From NCBI GenBank assembly GCA_010672965.1, contig JAAHFN010000004.1, positions 62,001 through 126,000 on the forward strand: a stretch of DNA of 64,000 nucleotides, in the 5' to 3' direction. The notes under the pieces were generated by a model. The model did no database searches, was not told the DNA's origin, and saw only the letters and a program-made list of their open reading frames with translations. The DNA comes from Oscillatoria sp. SIO1A7 (GTDB lineage: Bacteria; Cyanobacteriota; Cyanobacteriia; Cyanobacteriales; Laspinemataceae). Every line of letters starts with the position of its first letter. The first letter of the stretch is position 1. Of the stretch, positions 1-9,213 are shown one piece after another. A program made the translations under genes and the position numbers.

Positions 1-824
1 CCCAAGGGCATTAACAGTAATTGGTAAGCCTTAGCGTAAACCCCTAGTTGCGCTGGTCCCAAGTACAACCCTATTAATACATTATCAAGGCTTCGGATCG
101 AGTAATTCAGAATGCTAACACCTGTGAGGTTCCCTCCGAAGGCTAGCATATTGCCCGTGCCCGAGTAACGCTTTGGCAGCCCCGGTCGCCAGCCACACAT
201 TACCCAAGCTCCTACCATATTTGCAAAAGAGAGAGCTATTTGCAGACCTACCAGCGCCCAATAGCCAGTCCCTAGCAACCCCAAGATGACACCTGTGGTT
301 ATGGCAACCAACTGGGAAGTAATCTCTATGGCGGCCAGGGTTGCAAAGCGCATCTGCCTCCTTAGCAGGGCTTCGTGTTGGACTGTCAGACCGCCAAATA
401 CAAACCCCGACGCTAAAACAATGGTAATCCAAGTCAAACGCGGCTCGTTGTAAAACCAAGCCACAACTGGTGCTAGTGCTGCGGTCAATAGCACGATAGT
501 AATGCTGAAGACCACGTTTACCCAAAACAGATTGCTGACCTGACTCTGCGTTACCTCTGCTCTTTGCACTGTCGCGGTTGACAAACCCAGATCTTTAAAC
601 AACGATATCAAACCAATAAAGACAGCGACCATGCCTATTAGTCCGTAGTCTTCGGGAGTCAGGAGGCGGGCTAGCACGGCAGTCGAGCCCAGTTGGAAGA
701 CGAACTTCCAGATCTGGGCGGCCATTGTAATGGCGCCACCACGAACCGAACGACCCCGGAGGTCGGCATTCAGGCTATCGGTTCGCAAATACTGCTCGGG
801 ATCTGAATTTGGAGGATTTGACAA
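1..824 (-). CDS. Wzx/MOP-type polysaccharide flippase, partial (C-terminus off left edge)
   Basis: The reverse-strand frame stays open to the window edge (about 274 codons visible). The translation has the N-terminal hallmark of Wzx/RfbX-like lipopolysaccharide biosynthesis proteins: a basic LRGRSVRGGAIT stretch, then a hydrophobic helix ending ARLLTPEDYGLIG, followed by alternating hydrophobic segments. The family moves lipid-linked oligosaccharides across the inner membrane. Start choice is difficult. The homologous part begins before the first ATG (position 725), and an in-frame stop lies at 861-863. The TTG at 824 is therefore the best available start, with ATG 725 as the alternative. The gene is divergent from the polysaccharide export gene at 1267, which suggests a shared exopolysaccharide locus. 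Confidence 0.8.
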   Translation of the reverse strand, partial: MSNPPNSDPEQYLRTDSLNADLRGRSVRGGAITMAAQIWKFVFQLGSTAVLARLLTPEDYGLIGMVAVFIGLISLFKDLGLSTATVQRAEVTQSQVSNLFWVNVVFSITIVLLTAALAPVVAWFYNEPRLTWITIVLASGFVFGGLTVQHEALLRRQMRFATLAAIEITSQLVAITTGVILGLLGTGYWALVGLQIALSFANMVGAWVMCGWRPGLPKRYSGTGNMLAFGGNLTGVSILNYSIRSLDNVLIGLYLGPAQLGVYAKAYQLLLMPL

Positions 825-1266
825 TTGGACACCTATCCCAGCTTGCGATCGACAATTTAATTATTGCTCAAAAAATTGCTAGTGTGGGGTTAACCCCATC
901 AATACCAGCCGCATCTAGCAAGGCCCATTTAAATTATGGAAGTAAACGAACGCTCGGGGGTTCGATTGCGATTGGCAAATTTAGAGGATGCCTCGATCGA
1001 ATCTAATAATATATAATAGAACAGACAGCATCCAGGGTAGTTGGCAGGCAGAATTGAGTGCCACTACTATTAAACTTATCATGCTATCTCCTCAAGGACG
1101 ATTCGCTCTCCCATATCTGATTCGGGTTCCCGGGTCTGTGCGACTGGACGCGCCCTCGCAACCGTGGCAACAACCTCTGCTAAGGGTTGCTGCCCATTGG
1201 CATTTCGGGATTGAGCGCCTCCAAGCTAACTTACAAAAAATGCCTCTATAGAGCTTTACAAGTTAT
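825..1266. other. Divergent intergenic region between flippase and export gene
   Basis: No convincing gene is seen. The short open frames here lack recognisable sequence. A TATAAT-like hexamer at 1012-1017 could serve the downstream export gene, but no clear -35 box is spaced correctly, so it is only a candidate. Confidence 0.4.
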
Positions 1267-4266
1267 ATGTCACCTCTAGATCCCACAAAAATCGCCAAAC
1301 CCCTTGCCGGTCTGGCTCTGGGTTCTTTCATTGCTCTGGCTTTGCCGTTGCCCTGGACCAATAAATATTTGTGGGCCCAAACACCTGCCCCAGACATACC
1401 AAACCCCAGCGGAGCGCCAATAGAAAATTACAGAATTAGACCGGGGGATAATATTCGCATCGATAACTTAGAGGGGAGGGAATTCAGTGGCGATTACCTA
1501 GTGCCGCCCGATGGCAGCTTATCCCTGCCCATGATTGGCAGCGTATCCGTGGTAGGGCTAACCATGCAGGAGGCAGCCGAGGTTATTGCCGCTAAATACC
1601 GTCGCTTCTTCAAATATCCCCAAGTTGGGGTCAGTTTGCTCAGGATTAGTCCGCTCAATATTACCATCGCCGGAGAGGTAATTAGTCCAGGTCCCCACAT
1701 CATACTCCTGCAAAACCTCAGAGAACATGCAGGAATAGAATTGCCAACGGTGACCCAAGCTCTGGAGCAATTTGGGGGAATTACTCTAGCGGGGGATCTC
1801 AGTCGCGTGCAGGTGCGCCGAAGGGAAAGCAATGGTGAGGAGCGGATCGTAGTCCTCGACCTATGGGAATTTGCGCGCACGGGAAATCCGCGTCAAAACA
1901 TCCCTTTGCAAGATGGAGATACAATCTTCGTACCTAAGACAGATGAAGTTAACTTGGCACAAATACGCCAATTGGCAGCGGTTAGCTTTGCTACAGATCT
2001 GAGTACGCCCCGCACCGTAACGGTGCTAGGCGGAGTAACCCGTCCCGGATCTTATGTCATAAAAGGAGGAGACACCACTGGAGGTAACAGGCCATTTGCC
2101 GGACGAGCCGACGGCCTACCCACGGTTATTCGAGCCCTCCAGTTGGCAGGGGGAGTGACTCACAGTGCCGACATTCGCCAAATCCAGATTCGCAGAAACG
2201 CGAAGACTGGAGGGGAACAATTCTTTACTATCAATTTATGGGATTTTTTGCAAACTGGAGATGTGAGCCAAGACACCATTTTGCAAGAAGGAGATACGAT
2301 CTTTATTCCAACGGCCAATCTCAGCCAAACAGAAATCCGCCAAATAGGGAAGGCTAGCTTTGCAGCGGATCCAAATATACCGCGCACGGTGACGGTGGTG
2401 GGAGAAGTGACTCGTCCGGGCACTATTGTCGTCCAAGCAGGAGATACTGTAGGCATCAACACGCAATTTGCTTCTCGTATCGAAGGCTTTCCCACCCTGA
2501 CCCGCGTGCTGCAATTGGCAGGGGGAGTGACTCGCAGCGCGGATATTCGCAACATCCAAATACGCCGTCGCAGCAGGTCTGGCACACAGAGAGTTATTAA
2601 TGTAAGTTTGTGGGATTTTTTGCAGACGGGGGATCTCGATCGAGATCCGATTGTGGAAGATGGAGATACAATCGTGATTCCCATTGCCAGCAATTTTAAT
2701 GATATGGAAGCACGCCGGATAGGGAAGGCTAGCTTTGCAGCGGATCCGAATCTACCGCGCACGGTGACGGTGGTGGGAGAAGTGACTCGTCCGGGCACTA
2801 TTATTGTCCAAGGAGGAGATACCGTAGGCATAAATACGCAATTTGCTTCTCGTACCGAAGGGTTGCCCACCCTGACCCGCGTGCTGCAAGTGGCCGGGGG
2901 AGTTACTCTCAGCGCGGATATTCGCAAGATCCAAATCCGCCGTCGCAGCAGCGACGATACCGAGAGAGTTATTAATGTAAATTTGTGGGAATTTTTGCAG
3001 ACGGGGGATCTCGCTCGAGATCCGATTGTGGAAGATGGAGATACAATCTTGATTCCCATTGCCAACAATTTTAATGAGATGGAAGCACGCCAGATAGGGA
3101 AGGCTAGCTTTGCAGCGGATCCAAACATACCGCGCACGGTGACGGTGGTGGGAGAAGTAACCCGTCCGGGTACGATTGTCGTCCGAGGAGGAGATACCGT
3201 AGGCGTAAACACGCAATTTGCCTCACGCACTGAAGGCTTACCGACTCTAACCCGCGTGCTGCAATTGGTAGGGGGAGTGACTCGCAGCGCTGATATTCGC
3301 AAGATCCAAATCCGCCGTCTCACCAGATCCGATATTGAGAGAGTGATTGATGTAAATTTGGTGGAATTTTTGCAGACGGGGGATCTCGCTCGAGATCCGA
3401 TTGTGGAAGACGGAGATACAATCGTGATTCCCATTGCCAGCAATTTTAACGAGATAGAGGCACGCCGGATAGCCGACACCAGTTTTGCAGCGAATTCAAA
3501 TACACCGCGCACGGTGACAGTGGTGGGAGAGGTGAGACGCCCGGGTCCAATTGTCGTCGAAGGAGGAGATACCGTAGGCATAAACACGCAATTTGCCTCG
3601 CGCATCGAAGGCTTACCCACTCTAACCCGCTCCATTCAATTGGCTGGGGGAATTACGGAATTAGCAGATATTCGCCGCATCCAACTGCGCCGAGCTACCA
3701 AATCTGGAGCCGAAAGGGTCATTAGCGTCAATCTGTGGGAACTCTTGCAGACGGGGGATGCAAGCCAAGACCCGGTTGTGGAACAGGGGGATACCATTGT
3801 GGTTCCTAGGGGAGCAGAAGTCAACCCTGCAGAAGCCGCACGGTTAGCGTCAGCTAGTTTTTCCCCCAATACAATTTCAATTTATATCATGGGGGAAGCA
3901 GCAAGAGCTCCAACATTGAGACAGGACGGAGCCATCGAACTGCCGTCTGGAACTCCCTTGAACCAAGCGCTGCTCGCAGCCGGTGTATTCAACAGCGTTC
4001 GAGCCAACAAAAGTGAGGTAGCTCTTATTCGCCTCAATGCTGATGGAACGGTCAATCAGCGGAGGATAAAGGTTAACCTAGAAGACGGGATTAACGAGGA
4101 AAGCAATCCCCTGCTCCGCAACAACGACGTTCTTTTTATCAACCGTTCTGGCTTCACTAAGGTCAGGGACGCCTCTGGTACGGTTGCCGAGCTTCTATTA
4201 GTCGGTCCGAGGCTGTTGTCGTGGTTTCAACTTCTTGATATTTTCGGAATCCTTAATATTAATTAG
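1267..4266 (+). CDS. SLBB-repeat polysaccharide export protein (Wza-like)
   Basis: 999 aa. A signal peptide-like N-terminus (residues 1-38, ending near YLWAQ) precedes a Poly_export domain at about 55-130 (IRPGDNIRI, DYLVPPDGSLSLP). A series of SLBB-type beta-grasp modules follows. One divergent module (about 131-240) is followed by five tandem modules of 124-125 aa, each with PRTVTVvGeVtRPG, LTRvLQLAGGVT, aDIRkIQIRR, LWdFLQTGD and GDTIvIP. A diverged final module ends near residue 980. The family forms outer-membrane or periplasmic conduits for capsule/exopolysaccharide. Wza itself has far fewer SLBB units, so this is an expanded version. The gene lies 65 bp upstream of the Wzc-like gene on the same strand, consistent with an export operon. 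A long antisense frame over the repeats is a by-product of them. Confidence 0.9.
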   Translation: MSPLDPTKIAKPLAGLALGSFIALALPLPWTNKYLWAQTPAPDIPNPSGAPIENYRIRPGDNIRIDNLEGREFSGDYLVPPDGSLSLPMIGSVSVVGLTMQEAAEVIAAKYRRFFKYPQVGVSLLRISPLNITIAGEVISPGPHIILLQNLREHAGIELPTVTQALEQFGGITLAGDLSRVQVRRRESNGEERIVVLDLWEFARTGNPRQNIPLQDGDTIFVPKTDEVNLAQIRQLAAVSFATDLSTPRTVTVLGGVTRPGSYVIKGGDTTGGNRPFAGRADGLPTVIRALQLAGGVTHSADIRQIQIRRNAKTGGEQFFTINLWDFLQTGDVSQDTILQEGDTIFIPTANLSQTEIRQIGKASFAADPNIPRTVTVVGEVTRPGTIVVQAGDTVGINTQFASRIEGFPTLTRVLQLAGGVTRSADIRNIQIRRRSRSGTQRVINVSLWDFLQTGDLDRDPIVEDGDTIVIPIASNFNDMEARRIGKASFAADPNLPRTVTVVGEVTRPGTIIVQGGDTVGINTQFASRTEGLPTLTRVLQVAGGVTLSADIRKIQIRRRSSDDTERVINVNLWEFLQTGDLARDPIVEDGDTILIPIANNFNEMEARQIGKASFAADPNIPRTVTVVGEVTRPGTIVVRGGDTVGVNTQFASRTEGLPTLTRVLQLVGGVTRSADIRKIQIRRLTRSDIERVIDVNLVEFLQTGDLARDPIVEDGDTIVIPIASNFNEIEARRIADTSFAANSNTPRTVTVVGEVRRPGPIVVEGGDTVGINTQFASRIEGLPTLTRSIQLAGGITELADIRRIQLRRATKSGAERVISVNLWELLQTGDASQDPVVEQGDTIVVPRGAEVNPAEAARLASASFSPNTISIYIMGEAARAPTLRQDGAIELPSGTPLNQALLAAGVFNSVRANKSEVALIRLNADGTVNQRRIKVNLEDGINEESNPLLRNNDVLFINRSGFTKVRDASGTVAELLLVGPRLLSWFQLLDIFGILNIN
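1984..3855 (+). repeat. Five tandem 372-375 bp SLBB-coding repeats
   Basis: Units begin at 1984, 2356, 2731, 3106 and 3481 (aligned on AGCTTTGCAG-like starts), spaced 372, 375, 375 and 375 bp. Units 2 to 4 are nearly identical at the DNA level over long stretches. This indicates recent duplication or gene-conversion-like homogenisation. Confidence 0.9.
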
Positions 4267-4331
4267 ATAGCACAAAAAGCCTGGGTAACTTTTTCAGGAA
4301 TCAAAGTAAACCCTAGAAGAGGGCTCTAAGT

Positions 4332-6530
4332 ATGTATAACGAACAAGAGCATAAGAATTGGTCTAGTCAAACTGGCAATCTGCCTCAAACAGTAGCTCTC
4401 AATTATCAAACGGGGTCGTCGGAACCCAGCGACGAAGAGAAGGTTCTCAAGGAGGTTGCAAAGCTGTTGGCTGCAGCCCGTCGCCGAGCTATTGTAATCG
4501 GTGCGGTAACGATCGCAGTGAGTGCAGGGTTAATCTACAAGCTCTCCAATCGCGCTCCAGTTTATCAAGGGTCGTTTCAGCTTTTGGTAGAGCCAGTAAA
4601 TGCTTCTGAAAGCCGGTTGCAAGCCATCCTGACCGAAACAGAAGGTAACAGAAGAGCAACTTACAACGGCAAGGATTTTGGGTTGGACTACTCGACTCAA
4701 ATTAGGGTCTTAAAGAGTCCAACAGTGATGAAGCCAATTATGGAGGAAATTAAAAAAGAATATTCAGACGTGACGCCTGGTGACATAGTGGTAGAAAGAC
4801 CATTTGAGGAATCGGTAGGAACCAGAATTATAAAAGTTTCATATACGCATGGAGACCCGAAAAAGATAAAGTTTGTGTTGGATAAGGTGCATAAAGGCTA
4901 TCTCTACTATAGTAAAGAATCGCGTCTGTCAAACCTGCGCAATGGAATCGAGTTTATTGAATCTACCCTACCCGCTCTGCGGAAGCGAGTAAATGACTTG
5001 CAAACAGAAATCCAAGCCCTGCGCCAGAAGCACGATCTGATGGAGCCAGATTTTCAGGGTAGAAAATTACTCGAACAGAGTAACTTTTTGGAAGGAAAGC
5101 GTGTAGAAGCCCAAGCCAAACTGGCTCAGGCGCGCGTGCGCTACGCTACCCTGAAAAAAATGTTCGATGAAGGCAATATGGCTGCAGTTCTGAGCCAGGA
5201 CATGGGAGCTTTTGGCACGTTAATACGAGAGGCTCAAGCGACCGAGGGCAAGATGGTCGCAGCGTCAGCCCGCTTGGAAGAAGAACATCCAACCCTGAAG
5301 GCGCTAAGAGAGGAGCAGCAGGGTTATCGCAATCTCTTGCGCCGAGAAGCTCAAAGTATTATGGCAAAAACTGCTGGCGAAATTCGGGAACTAGAAGAGC
5401 GCGATAGCGCCATAGCCTCAGCCCAGAATATATTAAACCAAAGAACGACAATATTGCCGGTCGTTTCTCGCCGGTATGCCGATTTACAGCGAGAATTGCA
5501 AGTAGCCACAGATACCCTCAATCGCTATTTATCAAAACTGGATGGATTGCAGATTGATGCTAAAGTGCAGGAATATCCTTGGCAGGCGATCGCACCTCCA
5601 GGGAAGCCTAAGAAACTTGGAGGTGCTACCAGGAAGACAAAAATTTTAACGGTGATTGTCGGTTTGGTCTTGGGTATAGGGGCTGCTTTTCTCCTAGAGA
5701 TTCTCAACAATGTCTTCCATACCCCTGAAGAGCTGGAAGACGACACGAAATTACCGCTTTTGGCTGTGATTCCTTTTGCCAGGGAGTTCAGGAGACGCCC
5801 GCATCCTGCACGGGGTCCTGGGAAGCAAGTGGCTCCCGTTGGGGTTGGGGTGTCGGCAGGAACTATGGCGGTGGCGAGCGAGCGAACTGTTCGGGGTGCT
5901 GCGCGCGCTGGCGCTGTGCAGTGGTATGGCGTTTCTCCCCTTGTAGAAGCTTTCCGCACTCTCTATACGAATATTCGATTGCTCAGTCCTGAGGAACCAA
6001 TTCACTCTTTGGTGATTAGTGCGGCGAAACCAGGAGAGGGTAAATCTACGGTGGCGATGCATCTGGCTCAAACCGCTGCCGCTATCGGTCAGCGGGTATT
6101 GTTGGTAGATGCCGATATGCGCTCTCCCAAACTTCATACGAAGCTGGACTTGCCAAACCTGCAAGGACTCAGCGATGCCATATCTACAGATCTAAGCCTC
6201 AATGATGCGATTCAGCGATCGCCTTCCGATGACAATCTCTTCGTACTGACTGCTGGCGCTATTTCTAGCGACCCAATCAAGCTCCTCTCATCTAAAAAGA
6301 TGAATTCTCTCATGGAGCAGTTTCAAGACTTTTTCGATCTAGTGATTTACGATACGCCACCCCTAGTAGGTCTGGCTGACGGCAGCATCCTGGCCGCCCA
6401 AACTGATGGAATCGTAATGGTGGTAGGAATTGATAAGACAGACCGTCCTATGGTAACTAAAGCTTTGGATGGATTAAGGATTTCTGGCTCTCGAGTACTA
6501 GGGCTTGTTGCCAATTGCATTAAAGGCTAG
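4332..6530 (+). CDS. Wzc/GumC-like polysaccharide co-polymerase with tyrosine-kinase-type ATPase domain
   Basis: 732 aa. A cytoplasmic N-terminus is followed by a membrane helix at about 52-71 and a Wzz-like periplasmic region with a long coiled coil (about 190-400). A second membrane helix lies at about 436-457, and a BY-kinase-type ATPase domain forms the C-terminus. Walker A is PGEGKST (Lys571), Walker A' is VLLVDADMRSP and Walker B is LVIYDTPP. Such proteins set polysaccharide chain length and work with Wza-type exporters. A Gly/Ala/Arg-rich insert of about 40 residues sits just before the kinase domain. The protein stops at LVANCIKG, right after the ATPase fold, so the C-terminal tyrosine cluster that Wzc autophosphorylates is absent. 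It follows the SLBB exporter by 65 bp, probably in one operon. Confidence 0.9.
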   Translation: MYNEQEHKNWSSQTGNLPQTVALNYQTGSSEPSDEEKVLKEVAKLLAAARRRAIVIGAVTIAVSAGLIYKLSNRAPVYQGSFQLLVEPVNASESRLQAILTETEGNRRATYNGKDFGLDYSTQIRVLKSPTVMKPIMEEIKKEYSDVTPGDIVVERPFEESVGTRIIKVSYTHGDPKKIKFVLDKVHKGYLYYSKESRLSNLRNGIEFIESTLPALRKRVNDLQTEIQALRQKHDLMEPDFQGRKLLEQSNFLEGKRVEAQAKLAQARVRYATLKKMFDEGNMAAVLSQDMGAFGTLIREAQATEGKMVAASARLEEEHPTLKALREEQQGYRNLLRREAQSIMAKTAGEIRELEERDSAIASAQNILNQRTTILPVVSRRYADLQRELQVATDTLNRYLSKLDGLQIDAKVQEYPWQAIAPPGKPKKLGGATRKTKILTVIVGLVLGIGAAFLLEILNNVFHTPEELEDDTKLPLLAVIPFAREFRRRPHPARGPGKQVAPVGVGVSAGTMAVASERTVRGAARAGAVQWYGVSPLVEAFRTLYTNIRLLSPEEPIHSLVISAAKPGEGKSTVAMHLAQTAAAIGQRVLLVDADMRSPKLHTKLDLPNLQGLSDAISTDLSLNDAIQRSPSDDNLFVLTAGAISSDPIKLLSSKKMNSLMEQFQDFFDLVIYDTPPLVGLADGSILAAQTDGIVMVVGIDKTDRPMVTKALDGLRISGSRVLGLVANCIKG

Positions 6531-6848
6531 AGAAAACCTAAGGCTATTTTATCTATTTTATTCTAAAAATGCCCTCTCCTTGTGTCTAACCCAAATTTGC
6601 AGGCTCTACTGGATTTGCTGTGATGGTCAAAAAGTTTAGGTAAAAAATTTTAACCATAGATCTATAGCCTTAATTACTACCCTGGATCTATGGTGAAATT
6701 GTTAAAGGCGATCGAAAATAATATCCTTCAATACTTTGTTGATAAAAATGTCTATTTATAGGGTGGCTGCCCCGATTGGCTTAGGGCGGAAGGGCAGCGC
6801 CCCTAAGGTATTTATGTGCAATTAACCGGATTTGATATAACCAATTAA
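6531..6848. other. Intergenic between convergent genes; degraded element B end
   Basis: No gene is seen. The stretch ending at about 6839 (ATTAACCGGATTTGATATA) matches the right terminus of the repeat family B described elsewhere. The left half is missing or eroded. Confidence 0.5.
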
Positions 6849-7664
6849 TTAAACACGTTCTCCCGTGATAGGACTCCACACAGCAGGCTTACTTTGTGGA
6901 TGCCAAGGTTCTAGATATTCAGGTTGGGGGGCTTGCCACTGAGCTGGTTTGACCACGCGGGCGCAAATTAGCACTGGATAATGAGTATCTTTATTTTCTA
7001 GTTCACTTTTAGTAAGTTCTTCCGCTGGCATATTTATTTGATAGGCGACACGCGCAAACAGATTACCATAAACCTCCAATGTATAGTCCGCATCTGTGAG
7101 GCCAATTTTTCGTAGCAGATTGTCAACGCCAATGGGCGTAAACCAATGGTACAAAAACATTGGCGTGCCCGTTCCCATATCTAAACCGTCAGGAAAGTAA
7201 TAGTCAACGCAGGAGAAATTAACCAGCAACACCCCACCAGGCTTTAGGAGGCGCACGGAGTGATATAATGCCGCCTCCACATCATAGATAACATGCATGG
7301 TGAACTGATTGACGAAGCAGTCGTGAGTATCCGCAGGCACCGTATCCGCCCTGCTTAGATCGGCGACAATGGTTACTTCTGAACTGTGTGCCGAGACATC
7401 TATGACATCGGCCTGTGTCAAAGCTTCACCACCAAAGCGACTGATTGTCTTTGCTGTCCCGATTTCCAGCCCTCGTCCTCGAATGTCTGCTTTATGTTTG
7501 TGGAGATATTGATACCAGTAGTAGCGCACAATTGGCGTACCGCGCATTTTACCATTGCCCAGGGGACGCAATCGGCGAAATTGGGCAGCACGCAAATAGC
7601 GAATTGGAAAACTTTTATTAATTCCCCAATAAACGCTTTTCAATACATTTTTAATTTTAGACAT
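6849..7664 (-). CDS. class I SAM-dependent methyltransferase
   Basis: 271 aa. The Rossmann-fold methyltransferase core starts at about residue 55 (GRGLEIGTAKTISRFGG, motif I). It continues with DVIDVS (the acidic end of strand 2), DCFVNQFTMHVIYDVEAAL and LLKPGGVLLVNFS (post-motif). The pattern fits the Methyltransf_11 type seen in cyanobacterial glycan and glycosyltransferase clusters. The substrate is unknown. It shares architecture and wording (a VIYDV motif, LKPGGVLL, a similar basic N-terminus) with the gene at 8086-8760, so the two look like paralogues. Both point away from the export operon. The nearby surface-polysaccharide genes suggest sugar or glycan methylation, which is inference. 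Confidence 0.75.
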   Translation of the reverse strand: MSKIKNVLKSVYWGINKSFPIRYLRAAQFRRLRPLGNGKMRGTPIVRYYWYQYLHKHKADIRGRGLEIGTAKTISRFGGEALTQADVIDVSAHSSEVTIVADLSRADTVPADTHDCFVNQFTMHVIYDVEAALYHSVRLLKPGGVLLVNFSCVDYYFPDGLDMGTGTPMFLYHWFTPIGVDNLLRKIGLTDADYTLEVYGNLFARVAYQINMPAEELTKSELENKDTHYPVLICARVVKPAQWQAPQPEYLEPWHPQSKPAVWSPITGERV

Positions 7665-7780
7665 TAGGATAACAGCTTCATTTACTGATAAGTTGGCTTT
7701 TTTCTCGTTTGTGTCTGCCTCATAATTTGCTGTAGGCGCTTGTCAGTCGTATGGAGTTATCGAATGCGGCAACGTGTGCT

Positions 7781-7929
7781 TATAGCGGTTCTCAAGTTGA
7801 TGTGATATTTCTCGGGCGAAGCGGCGTTGCATCCCATTACGGAAATTTCCGTTATACAGCCGAGATGGTTGCTCTTGTTGCTGTCGCCCCTACGTTTTTC
7901 TTCGTTACACTAATTTGAGAAACGCTATA
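7781..7929 (-). repeat. Element family A (MITE-like), copy 1
   Basis: 149-bp element with terminal inverted repeats TATAGCGGTTCTCAA and the complement of TATAGCGTTTCTCAAATT. It lies in the reverse orientation to the copies at 20926 and 42152. It shares internal blocks with them (GTAGGGGCGACAGCA and GCTGTATAACGG, seen here as complements). It contains no open frame. Confidence 0.8.
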
Positions 7930-7957
7930 GTTCATCTGAGGTATTAAAGACAGGCGC

Positions 7958-8073
7958 TATATAGCAATCCTAAATAGGATGCGATATATATCTGAGAAAC
8001 CCGGTTTCTTTAATTAAAGAAACCGGGTTTCTGGCTCCCAATATTATCATAACCCATTTAGGATTGCTATATA
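7958..8073. repeat. Element family E (MITE-like), copy 1, with 38-bp palindrome
   Basis: 116-bp element bounded by TATATAGCAATCCTAAAT and its exact reverse complement. Inside, 7995-8032 is a perfect 38-bp palindrome built on AAACCGGGTTTC. A second copy of the family is at 9051-9125. Confidence 0.8.
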
Positions 8074-8085
8074 GTAAGTTGCGTC

Positions 8086-8760
8086 TCATTGCTTCGCTGC
8101 CCGCACAGTAATCACAAGCTGGTAATCGGGGTCATGATAGGTCAGTTCTTTTGGTTTCAGTTCTTGTGCTGCCAGACCATGCAAAAAGGCACAGGCAGAC
8201 AATACATTGCCGAAAGTAGAGGTTGTTACGCGATCGTGACCGAAAACATCACCAAACAGTCGCCGAGCGGAAGCATCGGTAAAACGCCAGTAATCACCCC
8301 AGCGATCCATATCATAGCGGCTGATTTGACTGATTCCTGGAAATGTAGCTAGTAACACTCCACCGGGCTTGAGGGCGGCGTAAGAGTTGGCTATGGCATT
8401 TTGTACGTCGTAAATGACAAGAAAAGTCTGGGTCAATATCATGCAATCGAAAGTCTCTGTGGGAACGCCTTCTCCAGTATCCAAGTTCCCAACCAAAGTG
8501 GCTTTGGGATTGCCAGCCACAGCATGTAAAACATCAGACTGAGTTACTTTTTCTCCTCCAAATTTACGGGTATAGCTAGCATCGCCGATTTCTAGAACCC
8601 GCCCTTGAATATCATCACTATGTTGCTGCAAAAAATTTTCAATATAATAGCGATCTATAGGCAGACCACGATCCAAACCAAAGACGCGGCTAAAAGGAGT
8701 TAGACGTCTTAAATTACCCCACCGAACCAAGCTTAATGTTCTATTAAACTTTTGCCTCAA
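8086..8760 (-). CDS. class I SAM-dependent methyltransferase (paralogue of neighbour)
   Basis: 224 aa. Motif I is RVLEIGDASYTRKFGG at about 55-70, followed by DVLHAVAGN, CMILTQTFLVIYDVQNA and LKPGGVLLATFPG. The order and spacing match the methyltransferase 420 bp downstream, so the pair probably arose by duplication, but this one is about 50 residues shorter. Near residue 150 it has a tryptophan- and aspartate-rich stretch (YDMDRWGDYWRF) typical of cyanobacterial methyltransferases that sit beside glycosyltransferases. Function is only assigned at family level. The two genes are separated by two repeat elements, so they may not be co-transcribed. Confidence 0.75.
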   Translation of the reverse strand: MRQKFNRTLSLVRWGNLRRLTPFSRVFGLDRGLPIDRYYIENFLQQHSDDIQGRVLEIGDASYTRKFGGEKVTQSDVLHAVAGNPKATLVGNLDTGEGVPTETFDCMILTQTFLVIYDVQNAIANSYAALKPGGVLLATFPGISQISRYDMDRWGDYWRFTDASARRLFGDVFGHDRVTTSTFGNVLSACAFLHGLAAQELKPKELTYHDPDYQLVITVRAAKQ

Positions 8761-9213
8761 TAGTTTTCCTCCATTATAAAATACCCAGAAAATACCCTAT
8801 CCTGAGTTTGACAGAAATGTTTTTGCTTTTCCCAGAATCATATTGCAGTACCAAGACGGCTTAGGACAAGGGAAACTGCAGGGGAGATTCGCGAATCGCC
8901 CCTACAGTTTCCCTAACCTTAATGTGTAATGCCATGTAATTTAATTGACGATTATTACCTTATAACTTGCTGCTTTGCGAACCAGTTGCTTAGGGGGACT
9001 TGGATGACTTTTGTCCGGGAAATTTAGATGCGGCTTCCACGAGAGAAAGCATAGCAATCCTAAGTAATTAGCGATAAGGAACGGAGGGTCAGCTCGAAGC
9101 AATATCGCTTATTTAGGATTGCTATATCTCTTAACTTCCGATCTTATGTGCGTTTTCCCTGGTAGGATGCCGAGAGTCCTGACTTGGGTATTTAATGTCA
9201 CTTGAGTCAACTC
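8761..9213. other. Intergenic with repeat elements
   Basis: No gene is seen. The region holds an inverted repeat around GGGGAGATTCGCGAATCGCCCC (near 8880-8905) and element family E copy 2 (9051-9125). Confidence 0.5.
9051..9125. repeat. Element family E, copy 2
   Basis: 75-bp element bounded by ATAGCAATCCTAA and its complement TTAGGATTGCTAT. It is shorter than the copy at 7958 and lacks the AAACCGGGTTTC palindrome. Confidence 0.7.

Noticed and set aside
809-1251. Two small plus-strand frames before the export gene
   Set aside because: One overlaps the flippase start, and neither shows domain similarity or codon bias.
2160-3635. 491-codon open frame antisense to the SLBB exporter
   Set aside because: It mirrors the tandem SLBB repeats. 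The protein has no recognisable fold, and the sense frame is clearly coding.
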